A stretch of 64,000 bases of DNA, taken from contig CP136067.1 in NCBI GenBank assembly GCA_032622095.1, positions 53,423,899 to 53,487,898 on the forward strand. The letters are read 5' to 3'. The notes beneath the pieces are model-generated. The model had not been told where the DNA came from. It searched no databases and saw nothing but the letters and a program-made list of their open reading frames with translations. Shown here piece after piece: positions 10,670 through 24,000 of this stretch; positions within the stretch are counted from its first letter, which is position 1; each line of letters starts with the position of its first letter. Position numbers and translations under genes: made by a program. The stretch comes from Siphonodentalium dalli (lineage: Eukaryota; Mollusca; Scaphopoda; Gadilida; Siphonodentaliidae).

Positions 10670-11232
10670 CTGCCGATATTTGCATGTACGAAAATGTATA
10701 TAGGTCACACAATATTCTTCGCAAACGAGAATGATAACAAGTCAGGTAGCAGTCGCAACTGCAGTACAAACAGGTCAAGCATGACACAATGAGTTTTAGT
10801 TCACTGTGTCATCTGCCAAGTTGTCAACACATGGCTTTTTGCCGTTGGTGTTTGGTGATTTACATTCGTTTAATACAAGCTCTGTCTGTGTAAACATTAC
10901 GCGAGTTTGCCATACAGTTAATAAATCAAATTATGATGATATATTGATACATATTATGGTGTAAATAATCAGTGTAAAATCATAGGTTGAAAATAGCGGA
11001 TATCCGGTTATGATCCGGTTACACATCAGGGTTAACCGGCTACAAAAATAGTTCAACCGTTTCAGCACTACTGATTACCATGATGATTTTTAGGCGGGCA
11101 GGTTCACACGCAGCGAAATGGGCGGGTTCCCTCATGGGTGGGTAGTCCCGTTTCCAGCTTTGTTTGTGACAGTAGTGATATGGGGTATATGATAAATGTA
11201 GATCATTAGAGATGGTTATGTTGAGTTTTTGC

Positions 11233-12780
11233 AGATTCTGTAGATCATGCCACGAATCTCTACTCTGGCTAATGCCTTAGAGATCATATTCCATAAGTAC
11301 AAAATGTTGGAAATTTTTTAAGTTTTGACAAGGAACCTTATGAAATTGAAAAAATAATGCAGGGATTATATTTCTTAGTTATTATCTGTTCCTTAAAAAT
11401 GTACTTCACTGTAGGTGAAGGTCCTAACATCGAAATTTCACAATTTAAGTGACTTTGTGAGCGATTTTGCTTACAATTATGGAATTTCTCAGGACTGGAT
11501 AATAAATTCAATGTTTGTTTCCGCTAACGAGCTGGAAAAAATGAGGGTAGGTAGGTAGGCTTAACTTTTTTTTTTTGTTAACTTTTTTTTTTTCAGTACA
11601 TGTATCTTTAAAAATAACTGTATAATACTTGTCAATAACCAAAACTATGCACTGCTTAGCCCCAATCAGGTTAACCCAGATGACAGAGGAACTAGAAACT
11701 CCACTTCAATCTTACATATGCTTTAATATTTACCTATATAATAGTCTATATACTAGTACTAATATAGTCTGATAATCCTAATATATTTCCCATATGGCGA
11801 CTACTGGTGTCAGTCCAGCACCGCTGCACTGTTCACATACTGGAGTGACCGTCTTTTACCGATCTCTTAATGATGGCTTCACAACACCACCTTCTCCTCC
11901 GCATTGGACACAGCAGCTTGAATCTCCCAGAATTTTACTGAGAGGTCAATTTGATGGATTATGTTCAATGGATTATGCTTATCTGCTTGAAATGAGACTT
12001 ACAGTTATCACTCTAATTCATACAATAGGCTATTTTTTCTAAAATTCAAGTGAGAGACACATACATAATATACTAGTAGTGCACATACATAATATACTAG
12101 TAGTGCAGAAACAATGTCTATTAAGTTGGTAATTACTATTAGTACTAGTATAGATCTATGTTAATTATTCATTTGGTGTTATGAGATTCAACCTGATAAC
12201 CTGGTTGATTTGATCAAATTGTCACTGTTCCTGTATATTATGTAATTTCACTTGAATTCGATTGAAATACTGATGATAACAAACCTGAACTCAAACTATT
12301 TGAACTTTTCACAGATGAAAGCTAGATAAAGCCAAACATACTTTACATCTGATGAAATGATTCCGACTGTTAAACTTTAATCTTTTTGTAAACTTAAATG
12401 TCTTATGGCAATATATAGAAATATATAAATGTATGATACGAATTGGGACCTGAATTGGAAAAATTTTATTTTTTTTTAAATATTTTTTTTTTTTTGCGAT
12501 GGCAATAAAAAGTTCAGGGTCGGGGGTTTAAAATAGGGTCGGTCAGGTTAGCGGAAACAAACGTCTTTTTTTTAGGCCTAACTATATATAATTTAAACTA
12601 AGAAATGCATATCTGTTTATAAATTATAATGTCTATTAATAATTAAATTAAAAATGAATAATTAAATTATAATGTTCCCTGTCAAAACTTCAAAAAGTTT
12701 CAAGGTTTTGTACTGGTGGAGTATGATCTCTACGAGCGTTAGTTAGAGTAGAGTTTGATGGCATGATCTACAGATTTTGT
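11233..12780. repeat. Large inverted-repeat element
   Basis: An outer arm at 11233-11340 (contains TGTAGATCATGCCA and CTCTACTC) is matched in reverse complement at about 12675-12780. An inner pair TGTTTGTTTCCGCTAAC (11511) and GTTAGCGGAAACAAAC (12548) is also inverted. A related single arm is at 22703-22930 in NUP205 intron 1. The open frame at 11794-12042 has no recognisable domain. A 29-bp direct duplication (ATACTAGTAGTGCA) sits at about 12059-12111. Confidence 0.7.
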
Positions 12781-14089
12781 GGATTTGAAATTGACATTTG
12801 ATTTTGAGTCTTCATCCAAGTTAAGGCCTTTGCTTTTGCAAGCTTTGGCTTTGCAAAATTCGGGAGTGATTTCAGTATTTCCTGTTACTGTTAGTCTTTA
12901 CTGGTAGTAGTACCAGGGAAGGATCCAGGGCTCTTTTGATACCTGTTACAGGTTTGGGCGCCCAAAGTCTGGTGGCCTAAATGTCCCCAAATTGCAAGTG
13001 GATAGTTTTAATAAAGCTGAATTTTCTATATTTTGAAGGTAATCTTCCATTATAATTCAACAACATGCAATGGAAATCATCAATATACAGTTGATATAGA
13101 GCCTTTATTTGCTTAATTATGTGTCCAGTGAGAAATATTTTAACCCTTTAATGACTGGGGTTTCTTGAAATTTTGCAAAAATCCTGTGCCATTGCATTCT
13201 CTAATATAAATGAGAGTCTCCCATCTAAGGAGCCTTGCATATATAAGATAATACATTGGCCTTTATCTTGACCTTGTAAGCCATTGCATTTTCTTATGCG
13301 GGATCTTTAATGCTGCACATGAGGGAGATGGACGACCCCCTCCCATACCTACCCCCATCTCGGGGCCTATGGCCCGTGTGATATGCCTTCGGCATATCAT
13401 GGTCCAAAAACAGGTGTCCCCAAAAAATCCCTGGATCCATCCCTGAGTAGTACCGTACCTTGTAATTCACTCAGTATATTTGGTATACATTAGATTGTAT
13501 TCCTCATCATCGGTAAACTATTCAAGATTGCCTACAGGTATCAATATATTGCAAATATAACATAATTATATACAAATTCTTGCAAGAACGACATCGCCGC
13601 CATTTGTAAACAAAACCATTGTTAACCGGATGTTAGTGCGCGCAAATTAAAATGATTTTAATCAGAATTCAGAAGCGGAACATTTCCGTGCTAGAACCAG
13701 GAAAATCTGGGGGTTTTTTTTGCTGAATTGGTCGTGATCCAATCAAAGCCGAATCGATGCTAATCACACATAATGTCTGTTTCGAATCAGTGGGTTTTAC
13801 TTTTCATTATAAATCACCCATGCATACATGTGTGTATGAGATACCCGGGCTAGAATTCCTATCATACCTGAGTTGAGTAATACCGTAAATTGGGGTAATT
13901 TCGCCATAGTTTTCGAATTTTATCTCGTGAACGTGCCTGCCAAGATGGAACGATAGGTGCCATACACTTCTTGCGACCAGAATATTCTTCCATTCTACTC
14001 TCTACTGCGATGCATACCGGGTATGTATGTTTATCCGAATTAAAGCCGTTTTAAAATGACAGTCAACTGAAAATGGTGGCGAATTTACC
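12781..14089. other. Intergenic with a decayed TTAACCCTTT element
   Basis: From 13140 it reads TTAACCCTTTAATGACTGGG, then diverged pieces of the family hairpin (13190-13260, ATTGCATTCTC and TATATAAGATAATACATTGG). No matching right end is seen. The rest, including a GGCATATCATGG palindrome near 13390, holds no supported gene. Confidence 0.45.
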
Positions 14090-16060
14090 CTTGTCTCCTA
14101 TATCTCACTGACCACATTCGTCAGGAAATGGACAAAGGAAATATGACAGGAATGGTTCTAATTGATCTTCAGAAGGCTTTTGATACCGTCGACCATGAAA
14201 TTTTACTGTCGAAACTTAGTGCAATTGGATTTGATAAAATATCTCTGACATGGATGGAGTCTTATTTAACAAATCGAATGCAAGCAGTAGATATATATGG
14301 TACTCTATCCAAATTTGAACGTATCACCTGTGGAGTCACTCAATGATCAATCTTAGGCCCCCTTCTTTTCATACTCTATGTGAACGATGCTAGCCAGGCT
14401 GTGGATTGTCACCTCCTTCTATATGCGGATGACTCTGCCCTTTTGGTTTCAGGTTGTGATGTCCGCGCTATTGAGCAGAGGCTCAGTTCAGAAATGAATA
14501 AACTGAAATTATGGTTGGTTGACAACAAATTGTCCTTACATTTAGGGAAAACAGAATTAATTCTGTTTGGGTCTGGAAAGAAACTTGTAAAACACTCTGA
14601 ACTGACTGAGGGTCTGCTGCGATGGCGTTGACATCGCACCAACTAAATCTGTTAAATATCTGGGGGTGTTCCTCGATCAGAGGCTAAATGGTGAAATGAT
14701 GGCAGAGCATGTTCTAAGTAAGGTAAATGCAAAACTGAAATTTGTGTACAGAAAAGCAAACTATCTGAATGAAAAATGCAGAAAACTTCTAATTAATGCT
14801 CTTATTCAATGTCATTTTGACTACTCAAGTGGTTTTTGGTTCTCTAGTCTGACAGTAAAAACCAAAAAGCGTCTTCAAGCATCTCAAAACAGACTTGTCA
14901 GATTTATCATGAAACTAGACCGCATGACTCATATTGGTTATAATGAATTTAAACATGTTAAATGGCTTCCAGTGAGTGATAGGGTAGACTTCAGAAAAAT
15001 ACTGATGGTACTAAAAATCTCGGAAAAGAAAGCTCCAGCATATCTAGATAATAATTTTATATTAGCTAGTACTCAGTGTACATATGTAACTCGATCAGGG
15101 ACCCTGAAATACTCATTACCCTCTGTAAAATCCAAGGGCATCCACAGTTTCTATTATACAGGAGCGAAACTGTGGAATGGTCTAGATAAAGTATACCATA
15201 CTCGTGCCCCTTTTGATCTCAACACTGGAAATTTTGCATTAAACAACACCTACTAGAGAAATTGATGAAAAGAGAAGAAAATCCATTTGCCTTTTACTAG
15301 GAACAATCTATTTTATCATCTTTTAACTAGAATTTCCTCAATACAGCAGTTCAATTTATATTGTAATGTACGATGACAGTATTTGGACAGTTGCATATAT
15401 TGTTACTGCTGCCTGTATTTCGGGTTTCCATCTTTCGGTCATGGAAAGACCAGTCCAAAACCGGCCATACATGGCAGTGGTGCGTATATGCAGGTGGCGA
15501 AGGGCTGTTGAAGTTACATTACTTGCGTATTGACTTATTTTATTAGCTTTTCCTCTCCATATAAGTCTCGTTCTGAAATGGCTTTTATTTAATTTATATT
15601 TTAAATACTTTTATACATTGTGCTCCGAAGTTTCGAACTTCACTCACTGCCCATGTGCCGAAAGCCACCAGGGACGCAATGGAATTAAGTTCTCATTTAG
15701 AGAACTTTTTGCGTTATCCCTGATGGTCTCAGGTCACATGAGTATTTCTATTTTTATACAGATTTCTGCCACATAATTTACCTTATATTATGACGGCAAC
15801 CTCTATAAAATAAAATGAATTAATTCTTGAGAAAATTGATATATCCTCTTACGGTATATATCAATTATTTACACAGTCTGAACTCTAACTGTCTCATCAG
15901 AACCCAACATATAACATATTTATATTTAATATAAACTATTATAATTATAATATGTATATACGATGTTGTGTATTATATTGATTCAACTTGTAAACATACC
16001 CATAATATGTATTCATGTAAACCTGAACTATCAAAATAAAATCTAATATAATCTAATGGG
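14090..16060 (+). pseudogene. Non-LTR retrotransposon fragment (CR1/L2/Jockey-like RT), 5'-truncated
   Basis: Reverse-transcriptase motifs are plain: VLIDLQKAFDTVDHEILL (about 14155-14205), then ILGPLLFILYVNDAS (14353-14400) and the catalytic LLLYADDSALL (14413-14445). The C-terminal half (14666-15256) has YLGVFLDQRL-type and ASQNRLVRFI-type motifs ending near LWNGLDKV. Defects: TGA at 14344-14346 replaces a residue in the GVxQGxxLGPLLF motif, and a frameshift lies near 14610. The endonuclease and the N-terminal RT are absent, as usual for 5'-truncated LINE copies. The 3' end near 16050 finishes in a short repetitive TCTAATATAATCTAAT tail, fitting CR1/L2-type elements. Confidence 0.8.
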
Positions 16061-16222
16061 TGGTAACTTCGCCCCCGTGGGTGGGAGTTTTTTTTAATGA
16101 TGGACATCAACCCTGATGTTTGTTCAGTAAACAACCATTAAAGTGTAATATATTTGTTTTTGTGTAAAAAAAATAAATATAAGAACAATCATTATTTTAT
16201 CACATAGCAAACATGTAACACA

Positions 16223-16792
16223 TTAAAGGGGTACTGTACGCCATTTTCATTAAATTTCCGGTGACAACAACGATCTAATATCGATAATATATAGAAACAT
16301 AAGTAATTTGAGTCGAAGATGTATTCTGTAAACGCTCAGGTTAATAGGCTATCTTAAAATTTTATAATTTAAAAGTTAATAATTTGATATAAATTGAATT
16401 TATGACTGGAGCCATAAAATGGCGTCAATTAAATTACGAATTTCCGTAATCAAACAAAGTAATTGAGGGATACTGGATTGTTAAACCGATCGCACACACG
16501 ATCGCTTAAAATATTATGATGATACGGGGAGAACACTCAAGCCACTCACTGACTAGCGACGATACAATAACTTAAATGATTATATGGGACTACTATGCCT
16601 ATAATATAACTTTTATTTGATTCATTTGGTTGAAAACTGTACAAAAATTACTCGACAACGACAATTTGTATTTTTGCATTCCGGTACTTCGTACTCAACA
16701 GACTTTCAAATAATGAAAAATTTGTTACCTTATTCTCCGACTCGGAGACTATAGAAACCAACAACAACATTTGGCGTACAGTACCCCTTTAA
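16223..16792. mobile_element. TTAA miniature element with AGGGGTACTGTAC ends
   Basis: TTAA at both edges; ends AGGGGTACTGTACGCC and GGCGTACAGTACCCCT (16 bp exact). It shares interior words (CTGGAGCCATAAAATGG, CAATTTATATTAA) in inverse orientation with the element at 26703-27353. It is non-coding. Confidence 0.82.
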
Positions 16793-18970
16793 GTAAGTCC
16801 TCATCAGAACTTCATTCTTCGCATATCTCACACCTGTATATGAATATAACTATCGTATGAATTATAGATTCCACAAAACCAAATTTGGAATTATATGCAC
16901 TACTCATTCAGACCATCTGTATAGATTTTCCCATTCCATTGGTTACACCCTCAACACTCTCATTATCATTGTTAATTAATTTCCGTGTTAATGTCCTCGA
17001 CACCTGCATCAACCGTAATGAGTCCTGATGTTGAATCTTTTAACCACGGGTCAGTTTATTGCAGCTCGATCCCTGGGGTAATTGTGTGGGGTTTCTATTA
17101 CCACCAACATAAGTACGTCAGTCTCACCCAATCACAACATCATCAGGAAAGCGACGTATCCTATCAGGCGATTTTTAGAATGCCTTTACATACAGTGGTA
17201 GATTCGTCGCATTGCTAAACATATGGCTTAAACATTGTCTGTCATACTGTAACACTGCGTGATTTCAATGCAGAAATTATTTTAGCCACACAAAGCTAAC
17301 TCTTGCGGGTATATATAGTAATATATATCCCACAATTACACCAGACTCACTACTGCATAGCTGTGGAGTCTGTGTTTTAGCTAGAACTGAACAACTATAC
17401 CTGAGCTTATTCTGATTTGTCACGTTAATTCAGGATTATATAGACCAGCTTCCGTCTCTTTTTCGGATTAATCTATCTCGCTCACACCAACAAACTATAT
17501 TATACATGCACTAAGAGAAGGGTCCCATGCAATAATCACAATATTTCAAACAATACAAAATTATTCCGGTGTCCAGCTCACAATTTTGCCCCAAAAAAAC
17601 GACGAGGAATTCTTATTCATGGCAAGCTTCATTCATGGTAGCATATTGGTATAACTCGTCTGCTACATATGGAATTTGAGCGTCATCTTGCAAGATAAAC
17701 TAGAAAAGCATACATTCGATGAGCATACTAGCTTTCAAAATGTCCTCTTTATACGTCTTTCTCAGGTTTGGTAACCTGGTGGGGGTCACAATATGTACAA
17801 CTGATGATCTCCCCAGTCATGCAGCGAGCCGCTATAATCTTACCAATATATATGGTTAGTCAGTTCACAAACTCAGTGAACGCACTGGTGTACATGGACA
17901 ACTTTTGTAGGGGTTCGAAGGTTGCTAGCTTTCCCTTTGACGGACACCTATATATATGCACGCAAAGTCGTAGAAGACCATAATGTACCCACGCTTCTTG
18001 ACCATTATTCTAATAAATCTATGTTGCATCCAGCAGTCGTCTCATCGAGTAATTCCCAGTATATATAAGAACAATACATGCGGTGAGTCATGCTATAGTG
18101 GAAATGAAATTGGGATCATGAACTACACCGCCCCTGTAGGCCTATAAGGGGTAGGGCCCGTAGGGGTCAATGTTTCAGGATCTCATGCGTGGTGTTGCTT
18201 TCTTTGTGCGCTAAGATTGTATTTTCACACTCGTTTGGAAGCCGTTCTGAATTATCTTGATCAGGTATATATCCGTTGTTATCAATGTCGTGCAGGGTAG
18301 TGTTCGGTATGGTTCAAGAAAATCTTAATGACATGTTCAATGCGACGAACAGGTAGAGGCATGTTACATTGATGATATATTACAATCAGTTCAACACACA
18401 TTGATTATGTACACGTACCGAGTAGTTTCTTATCAACACCACCATTCCGGCCATGTGTCGGAGACATATTTATAACAACAATCTTCAAACTTCATATGTA
18501 TCCTGTCGAATCATAATGACACATCTCACGTTCGACCTTTGAATGATTTCACCCAACGTTACAGCTATTGCCATCGAGACTATAATTTGTTCTTGATACA
18601 AACACTGTGAAATAAATAAACCATATTTCCTTCCATTTTCTTGACTCATGCAGCTCACGCACTGGCACTAAACCCGCGCGAGGATCATAACAACGCATAC
18701 CTTCTTTCGCTGAATGACATATATACCACCAAACTACCAAAGACATCATCTTATGTTAGACTATACACCAGTCCTGGAGAAGGTTAGTATATAGTATTGC
18801 CCAGACAAAGGTGTACACATTCATGATCCAGTTGATTCAGAACGGCTTCGATCGAAACGATGTGGAAATACATTCTTATACCACACAAAAAAACAGCTAC
18901 ATGTACACACATGAGAATGTTCTATATCTGAAACATACACCTGGTGTAGCGGTATGAATATTGTGACCCA
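16793..18970. other. Intergenic, nothing recognised
   Basis: About 2.2 kb of apparently unique sequence. Open frames at 16985, 17768 and 18549 have no recognisable domain, no homologous copy in the window and no clear splice partners. A diverged exon could be missed here. Confidence 0.4.
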
Positions 18971-20144
18971 CTATCATGATGAATGTCCACAATTTAAACT
19001 AGCCCCGCGTGGAAATGTTGTTCTTCTCTGTATCTGTATCTGTATTTGTTCAGCGTATAGGATCCTTCCGGGTATAATTAAGTACGCTGGGTCCTGATCA
19101 GTATGGTTGTGTTTGGCTGCTGGATGATGCTGTCTCCAGCAGTGAGGCACATACACTTTCCTCAAGCTGATTCCATTCTAGCATTGTTCTCGGGAAGAAT
19201 GAGTGTTCTAGTTCTTGGAGGGTATTGAGTTATTACACTCATAATTTTGCACAATATTTTGTGACTGGTAAACCTCGAAATGTTTAGCAACGATCTTTCG
19301 GCCCACTTTTTTTTATCAGTTGATATGTCATGGATCGTAACAGATGGTAACTTCCTGTCAACTATTTTACTGAAGAGTGTCAACCTATGGGTGCGTCTTC
19401 TAGATCCTGTATAGTGGGTGGAGTCCTAGATGTTTTGTCATGGCTGTGACAGCTCCTTCTTCCCTGGATCTCCAGTAATTTGAGATAAATCTGACGGCTC
19501 GTTTCTGGATTCGTTCAATTGCATCGATGTCTTTTTTCAGGAACGGATCCCATACCTCAGCACCATAGTCGAGTTTGGATCTTACTAACGCTGAAGGGGT
19601 CACTCTCACAAAAAAAGTGCTGAAGGGTACACAGGGTTTGAAAATGTGCTGAAGGGTACACATGATTTGTGATCGGCACGAACACCATTACTTAAATTGT
19701 GTTTATGAAAGTCTGGCGCCCATTAGTAGTTTGTTTTCAGTACATTTTAATATTCATTGGAACAATTATTCTCTAACAGAAATCATGGCTGATACGAAAA
19801 CTGAATGCCTTTAGAACGACATTTCAAACCCTGTGTACCCTTCAGCACATTTTGAAAATCCTGTGTACCCTTCAGCACTTGTTTTGGTGAGAGTGACCCC
19901 TTCAGCCTTACGAACGTCACGTATGCTATTTGCTTACTCTTTGGTGGTGCCCGATGAGGAAGCCGAGTGTACTGCTTGTCTTGCTCGTCAGTTTATTGAT
20001 GTGATTTGTCCAATATAGGTCGCTGGATAGTGTGAGGCCCTGATAAGGAGTATCATCGACTGTTTGCAAGATTAGATTGCAGAGCTTGTATATGTGGGTG
20101 GTCTTCGGTTTTATTGACATCACGAAGCATTTTTTTTTAGGCAT
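18970..20144 (-). pseudogene. Second non-LTR retrotransposon fragment, C-terminal part, on the - strand
   Basis: Reading leftward from 20144, it has the region just after the RT core (LTLSSDLYWTNHINKL), then from about 19580 LDYGAEVWDPFLKKDIDAIE and IQKRAVRFISNYW, then a frameshifted tail at 19383-19162 ending PPRTRTLILPENNARMES. These are typical of the C-terminal region of CR1/Jockey-like LINEs. The frame is broken by an inserted foldback element (19582-19909) and at least one frameshift. A short TCTGTATC repeat near 19025-19050 may mark its 3' end. No catalytic RT motif remains. Confidence 0.7.
19582..19909. mobile_element. Inverted-repeat miniature element inserted in a LINE
   Basis: The left arm CTGAAGGGGTCACTCTC (19581) with two copies of GTGCTGAAGGGTACACA is mirrored at the right by TGTGTACCCTTCAGCAC copies and GAGAGTGACCCCTTCAG. 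Flanks TTACTAACG and TTACGAACG differ by one base and probably are the target duplication (8-10 bp). The insertion splits the LINE reading frame, so it is younger than that copy. Confidence 0.7.
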
Positions 20145-20664
20145 TGAAGCGCATACCCCAGTCGTCTGCTGGGAGCTCTTCGACGAGACGACTGCTGGAT
20201 GTCATACATATTGCTTTTAAAAGACCACACCGGTCAAGAAGTGTGGGTGTATTATAATATTCTATACCGCCTTAGCAGAGAGGCATCTGTCCCAAAGGAA
20301 TGAGAGGGTCCGTGAAGATTCGGCTGGGAATATCCGGCACTTTTATCTCTAAACTATTATACCTAACATATAAATCATTTCAACGCAAACGTACCATTTT
20401 TCACTAGTAATTTGGCCGAATGTAGTCTGATAAATATCCAGACTCCGTTTCGTTTTAAACCTTGGTCTAGTTGGAACGAGTCTGGTCGGGCTGAATGCTC
20501 CAGATGCCCTGTAATTACAACTGTGTCATTCCAGTCCGGAAAAAGGTTAATCATTCATCCGTTTCAGTCATTCCGTGTTGAAGAATTTTACATTTATCGG
20601 GCCGGCGCGGAAATTAGAAACTGCATGTTGTTTTTTGCGTTTGAAAGTTGATTTAAAACATACA
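20145..20664 (+). promoter_or_regulatory. Presumed 5' flank / 5' UTR of NUP205
   Basis: This is the 520 bp between the LINE remnant and the NUP205 start codon. It is less AT-rich than its surroundings and has no clear TATA box. An in-frame ATG at 20575 would add 30 residues (MLKNFTFIG...), but homology to NUP205 begins only after 20665, so it is treated as untranslated. The promoter itself is inferred from position only. Confidence 0.4.
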
Positions 20665-21046
20665 ATGTCAGTAAATACCGAAGCCAGAATATGGACTCCA
20701 TTTAGAGAGCTTTACGATGCAACAGAAGCGGCGATCAGGAAGAGTAAACATGACGCGTTGCACGATTTGGAAGTGATGTTGAGGCGACATAAAGCGGATT
20801 TCATTTCTCTGCTACAGCCGCCACCAAAAAATGCTGCTCATTTGCAACGTTTGCAAAATTCGAGAACTGAAGGCATACCTGTACACGGTGATCAGAGACG
20901 TCAGACTTTCTCGCAGCAGTTTATTGATGAAGCGATAATAATCAGCAACCTGTTCAACATGCATGAAATGGCTTGTGCGGAGCTGCTGTTGGAGGGTCAA
21001 AATAGATTGCCCAATTTTCCTGGACTGACACGTGGCCTTGTTGCAG
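20665..21046 (+). CDS. NUP205: NUP205 coding exon 1 (residues 1-127)
   Basis: The start ATG at 20665 has A at -3 and gives MSVNTEARIWTPFRELYDAT, aligning with the start of vertebrate NUP205. The exon ends at GTTGCAG before donor GTGTAT, leaving one base (G) of codon 128. The frame would read 24 codons into the intron before a stop, so an exon predictor without splicing would extend it wrongly to 21120. It contains the N-terminal helices with PPPKNAAHL and FIDEAIIISNLFNM. Confidence 0.95.
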
Positions 21047-24000
21047 GTGTATATAATTACTCACATCTCAGTTACACGAAATATAATGACACCTACTTTC
21101 GCTTAAATGCATGCATCTGATTGGTCAAGGCATGTAGATATGCATATTAGCATGAAAAGATACTAGGCCTAGGGCACGATGAGACACATGTTCATGTTAC
21201 AAGACAATCTCACAGTCAGGCTACGCAAACTGATAACTATAACACTCAGAAAACAATATCGAAGCCAGATAGCATGTAGGGCTGAACGATATTAACGAAA
21301 ATAAAAACCGCGATTTTTGGAAATTAAAACCGCGGTTAACGATATAATCGCGTTTTTTTTAAACATCAGATACCGGTACTAATAACTTAAAACAGTTTCT
21401 CACTGTTCGCTAGAATCACATCATTGTCATTAATTTTGACAAGTTGACGTCAATAATAACATACACAACCACTCAACCAGTGACAACCTCATGCTCGATC
21501 GATATTTGGAATGAAAAGTAAATTCACCAGTTAAATTCCGCTATTCGGACAATTTCGTTCCGGTGACTTGACAAATTCTGGTATATACCGATAATTAATA
21601 AAACCATTATCTAGTCTATGCCAAAACTAAAAGTGTTCTATACTATAGTATCCTTTTCTAACTCGGTATATTCAACTATGTTGAGTAAATACATATGTTG
21701 TTCCCGATGACACTTGCGTCGCTTGACAAATGGAAATGTGGTTTACCGTCAAGACAAATTTTAGCGAAGTCCACACACACGTAGTACATAACTTTTGGAA
21801 TTCGGCCAAGCAAGGACACCATGTATTTTTGGGCGGGTTTGAAGCCCTAATTCTATAATATTGGTTTTAACCAATCGCCGTGAGTGGTTTCTTCTAGACG
21901 AGAAGGTGGCGGTATCTTCGCTCATTTACTATTTTGATTGACGGTGCATGTGCATCATTGTACTGAAGGAAGAGGCATGGCAAAACTGACATTCATATTG
22001 ATCTATCACCTGATCAGTCGTCAATTCATTTGGTGAATTCTCTTGTAATAAAAAGTACGCAGGGAAGTCGGAGGGTTTGTGTAATATTGTGAGCGAAAGG
22101 GGGACGTATTCTGGGTTTTCATATCCCCCTAATTTCGTTAGTCGTCCTAAACGTTGTTTACTATGATGATTGAATATTGAAAAAGTCAGGACACGGGGAT
22201 TTAGTCGGAATTTAAAACTTAAATAACTCGATTTAGGCTTGAGTTAAACTATTTTTTTGTATACCGGTACGCTTATGATGGTCTGGCACCCTCTAATTGC
22301 CGACGATATTACGATTATTTTAGTTTAGACGATATTACTGACGATATTGAAATATTAACCGGGTATTGACGATTAATCGGGAAACCGCCCAGCACTAATA
22401 GCATGTATATGAGTTACAATAAATGTAACAAAATCCATGAGCAATTTTTGACCACAACAGCTACATACATCAGCTGTAATGTTGCATCAACCGCCACCTA
22501 ATGACTATAAAACCAACATCCAGAGTCAACCACTTCAAAATGAATATAACATCACATATAAACAGCCTCAAACATAAATAAAAAATGAGGTAATTCAACA
22601 TCATATGAATAAGCCACAAAACAACATGGCCCAAGTTGACAATAGCTCATATAAATCACAAATGTCCCAGCACAACCAGGGACCATATACATGTAGCGGG
22701 AGTTAGATCATGCCATGAATCTCTACTCAAAGCTGACGCCCGTAGAGATCATCTTCTTTGTGTTAAAAACCCGGGAACTTTTTTTAAGTTTCGACAGGGA
22801 ACCGTATAAAGTCGAAAAAATAACGCGGGGAATGTATTTCTTTGTTCATACCTGTTGCTTAATGATTTATTCATCGGTACGTGAAGTTCCCAGCTCGATA
22901 TTTCATTGTTTAGGTGACTTTTGAGACCCGATTCCGCGATAAATATTTATTTTACTCCGTCACGAAAATTCAGGCCGTAAGCGGCCACATGCGGAAGCAA
23001 TTCTGTGTCAAGCTCCCCCTGCGTAACACTCACTCACACAATCCAATGCAACGGTTGTCTCTGTTATTGGGGACACTGCGGGCCATAGGATACAAGTTTC
23101 TTCACAACGGAGACAGATATAAACGATTCATGCACGAAACAATGTTTCATTCCAAATCAATGGTAATATAAACAGATATTATAGTGTGTATTAATCCAGT
23201 ATGAGTGTTACGCAGGGGGAGCTTGTCAGCTTGACCAGTTTTGCAACCGGTTCTGTGGCTGGAAATTATACTTCAGTTATACTTTCGGTCATCGACCTAT
23301 CAGAATTGCTTTCGCGTGTGGCCGCTTACAGCCTGAATTTTCCCAATAAATATCTGCTTAATTAATGTACATGCCCAGCGATTCCCATTCCGCAAAACAA
23401 AAAGGGAAAGATGAATACAAAGAGACGCTAGAACAAATATACGCTATTATGGTAAAATATTCTGACAACAAAATAATAATAGCTGGAGATATGAATGCGT
23501 CACTAAATAGACAAACACCTTCTGCACAAGATAAGCTCTTTATTCAATTCTATAAAGACCGTAAGCTGACAACATCTGATGGGTACATCCCCAAACCAAC
23601 CTTTAAACACCACAACAGGAAATCACAATCTGTTATTGACTATTTCTTAGAATCAACACAACACAACAAAATTCTAACAAATATGCAGGTCATTGATGAC
23701 CCAAATAATGTATCTGACCATGAACTGATAGAAATTTACATGACAATATCAGCATTACCAAATACCCAAACCATTTCCAACATGGCTAAAACAAACCGAA
23801 TAAACTGGAAAAAATGTGATATAGATGCCTATAAACAACAAGCGAAGGCAATAAGACAAATCACTACAAATGAAATAACAAATAAATTGAAATAAACTTG
23901 AACAATCAATCAGAAAGATGGGCCTGATCTTAAAAACGGCAGCAAAAGGGGCTACACCAGCAAGAAAGCACACAAAAAAGCTCAAAAGGGCACAAACAGT

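Larger units (their letters stand above)
7746..11070. mobile_element. hAT-type DNA transposon, decayed, 3.3 kb
   Basis: The left end is TAGTGCTGAAACGGATATCC (7746) and the right end is the complement of TAGTGCTGAAACGGTTGAAC (to 11070). CTGATTAC stands immediately outside on both sides (7738-7745 and 11071-11078), an exact 8-bp duplication as made by hAT transposases. Further CCGGTT words occur inside both ends. A BED-finger remnant lies at 8168-8368. The rest of a transposase is not seen; instead the interior carries two blocks of the AGCTCACCTGAG repeat family (about 8920-9247 and 10020-10669). It is interpreted as a formerly autonomous or semi-autonomous hAT copy, now broken. Confidence 0.85.

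Noticed and set aside
11794-12042. 82-codon open frame as a gene
   Set aside because: It lies between arms of an inverted-repeat element and shows no recognisable domain or splice context.
20575-20664. Upstream ATG at 20575 as the NUP205 start
   Set aside because: It is in frame, but the extra 30 residues have no counterpart in NUP205, whose conserved N-terminus begins at 20665.
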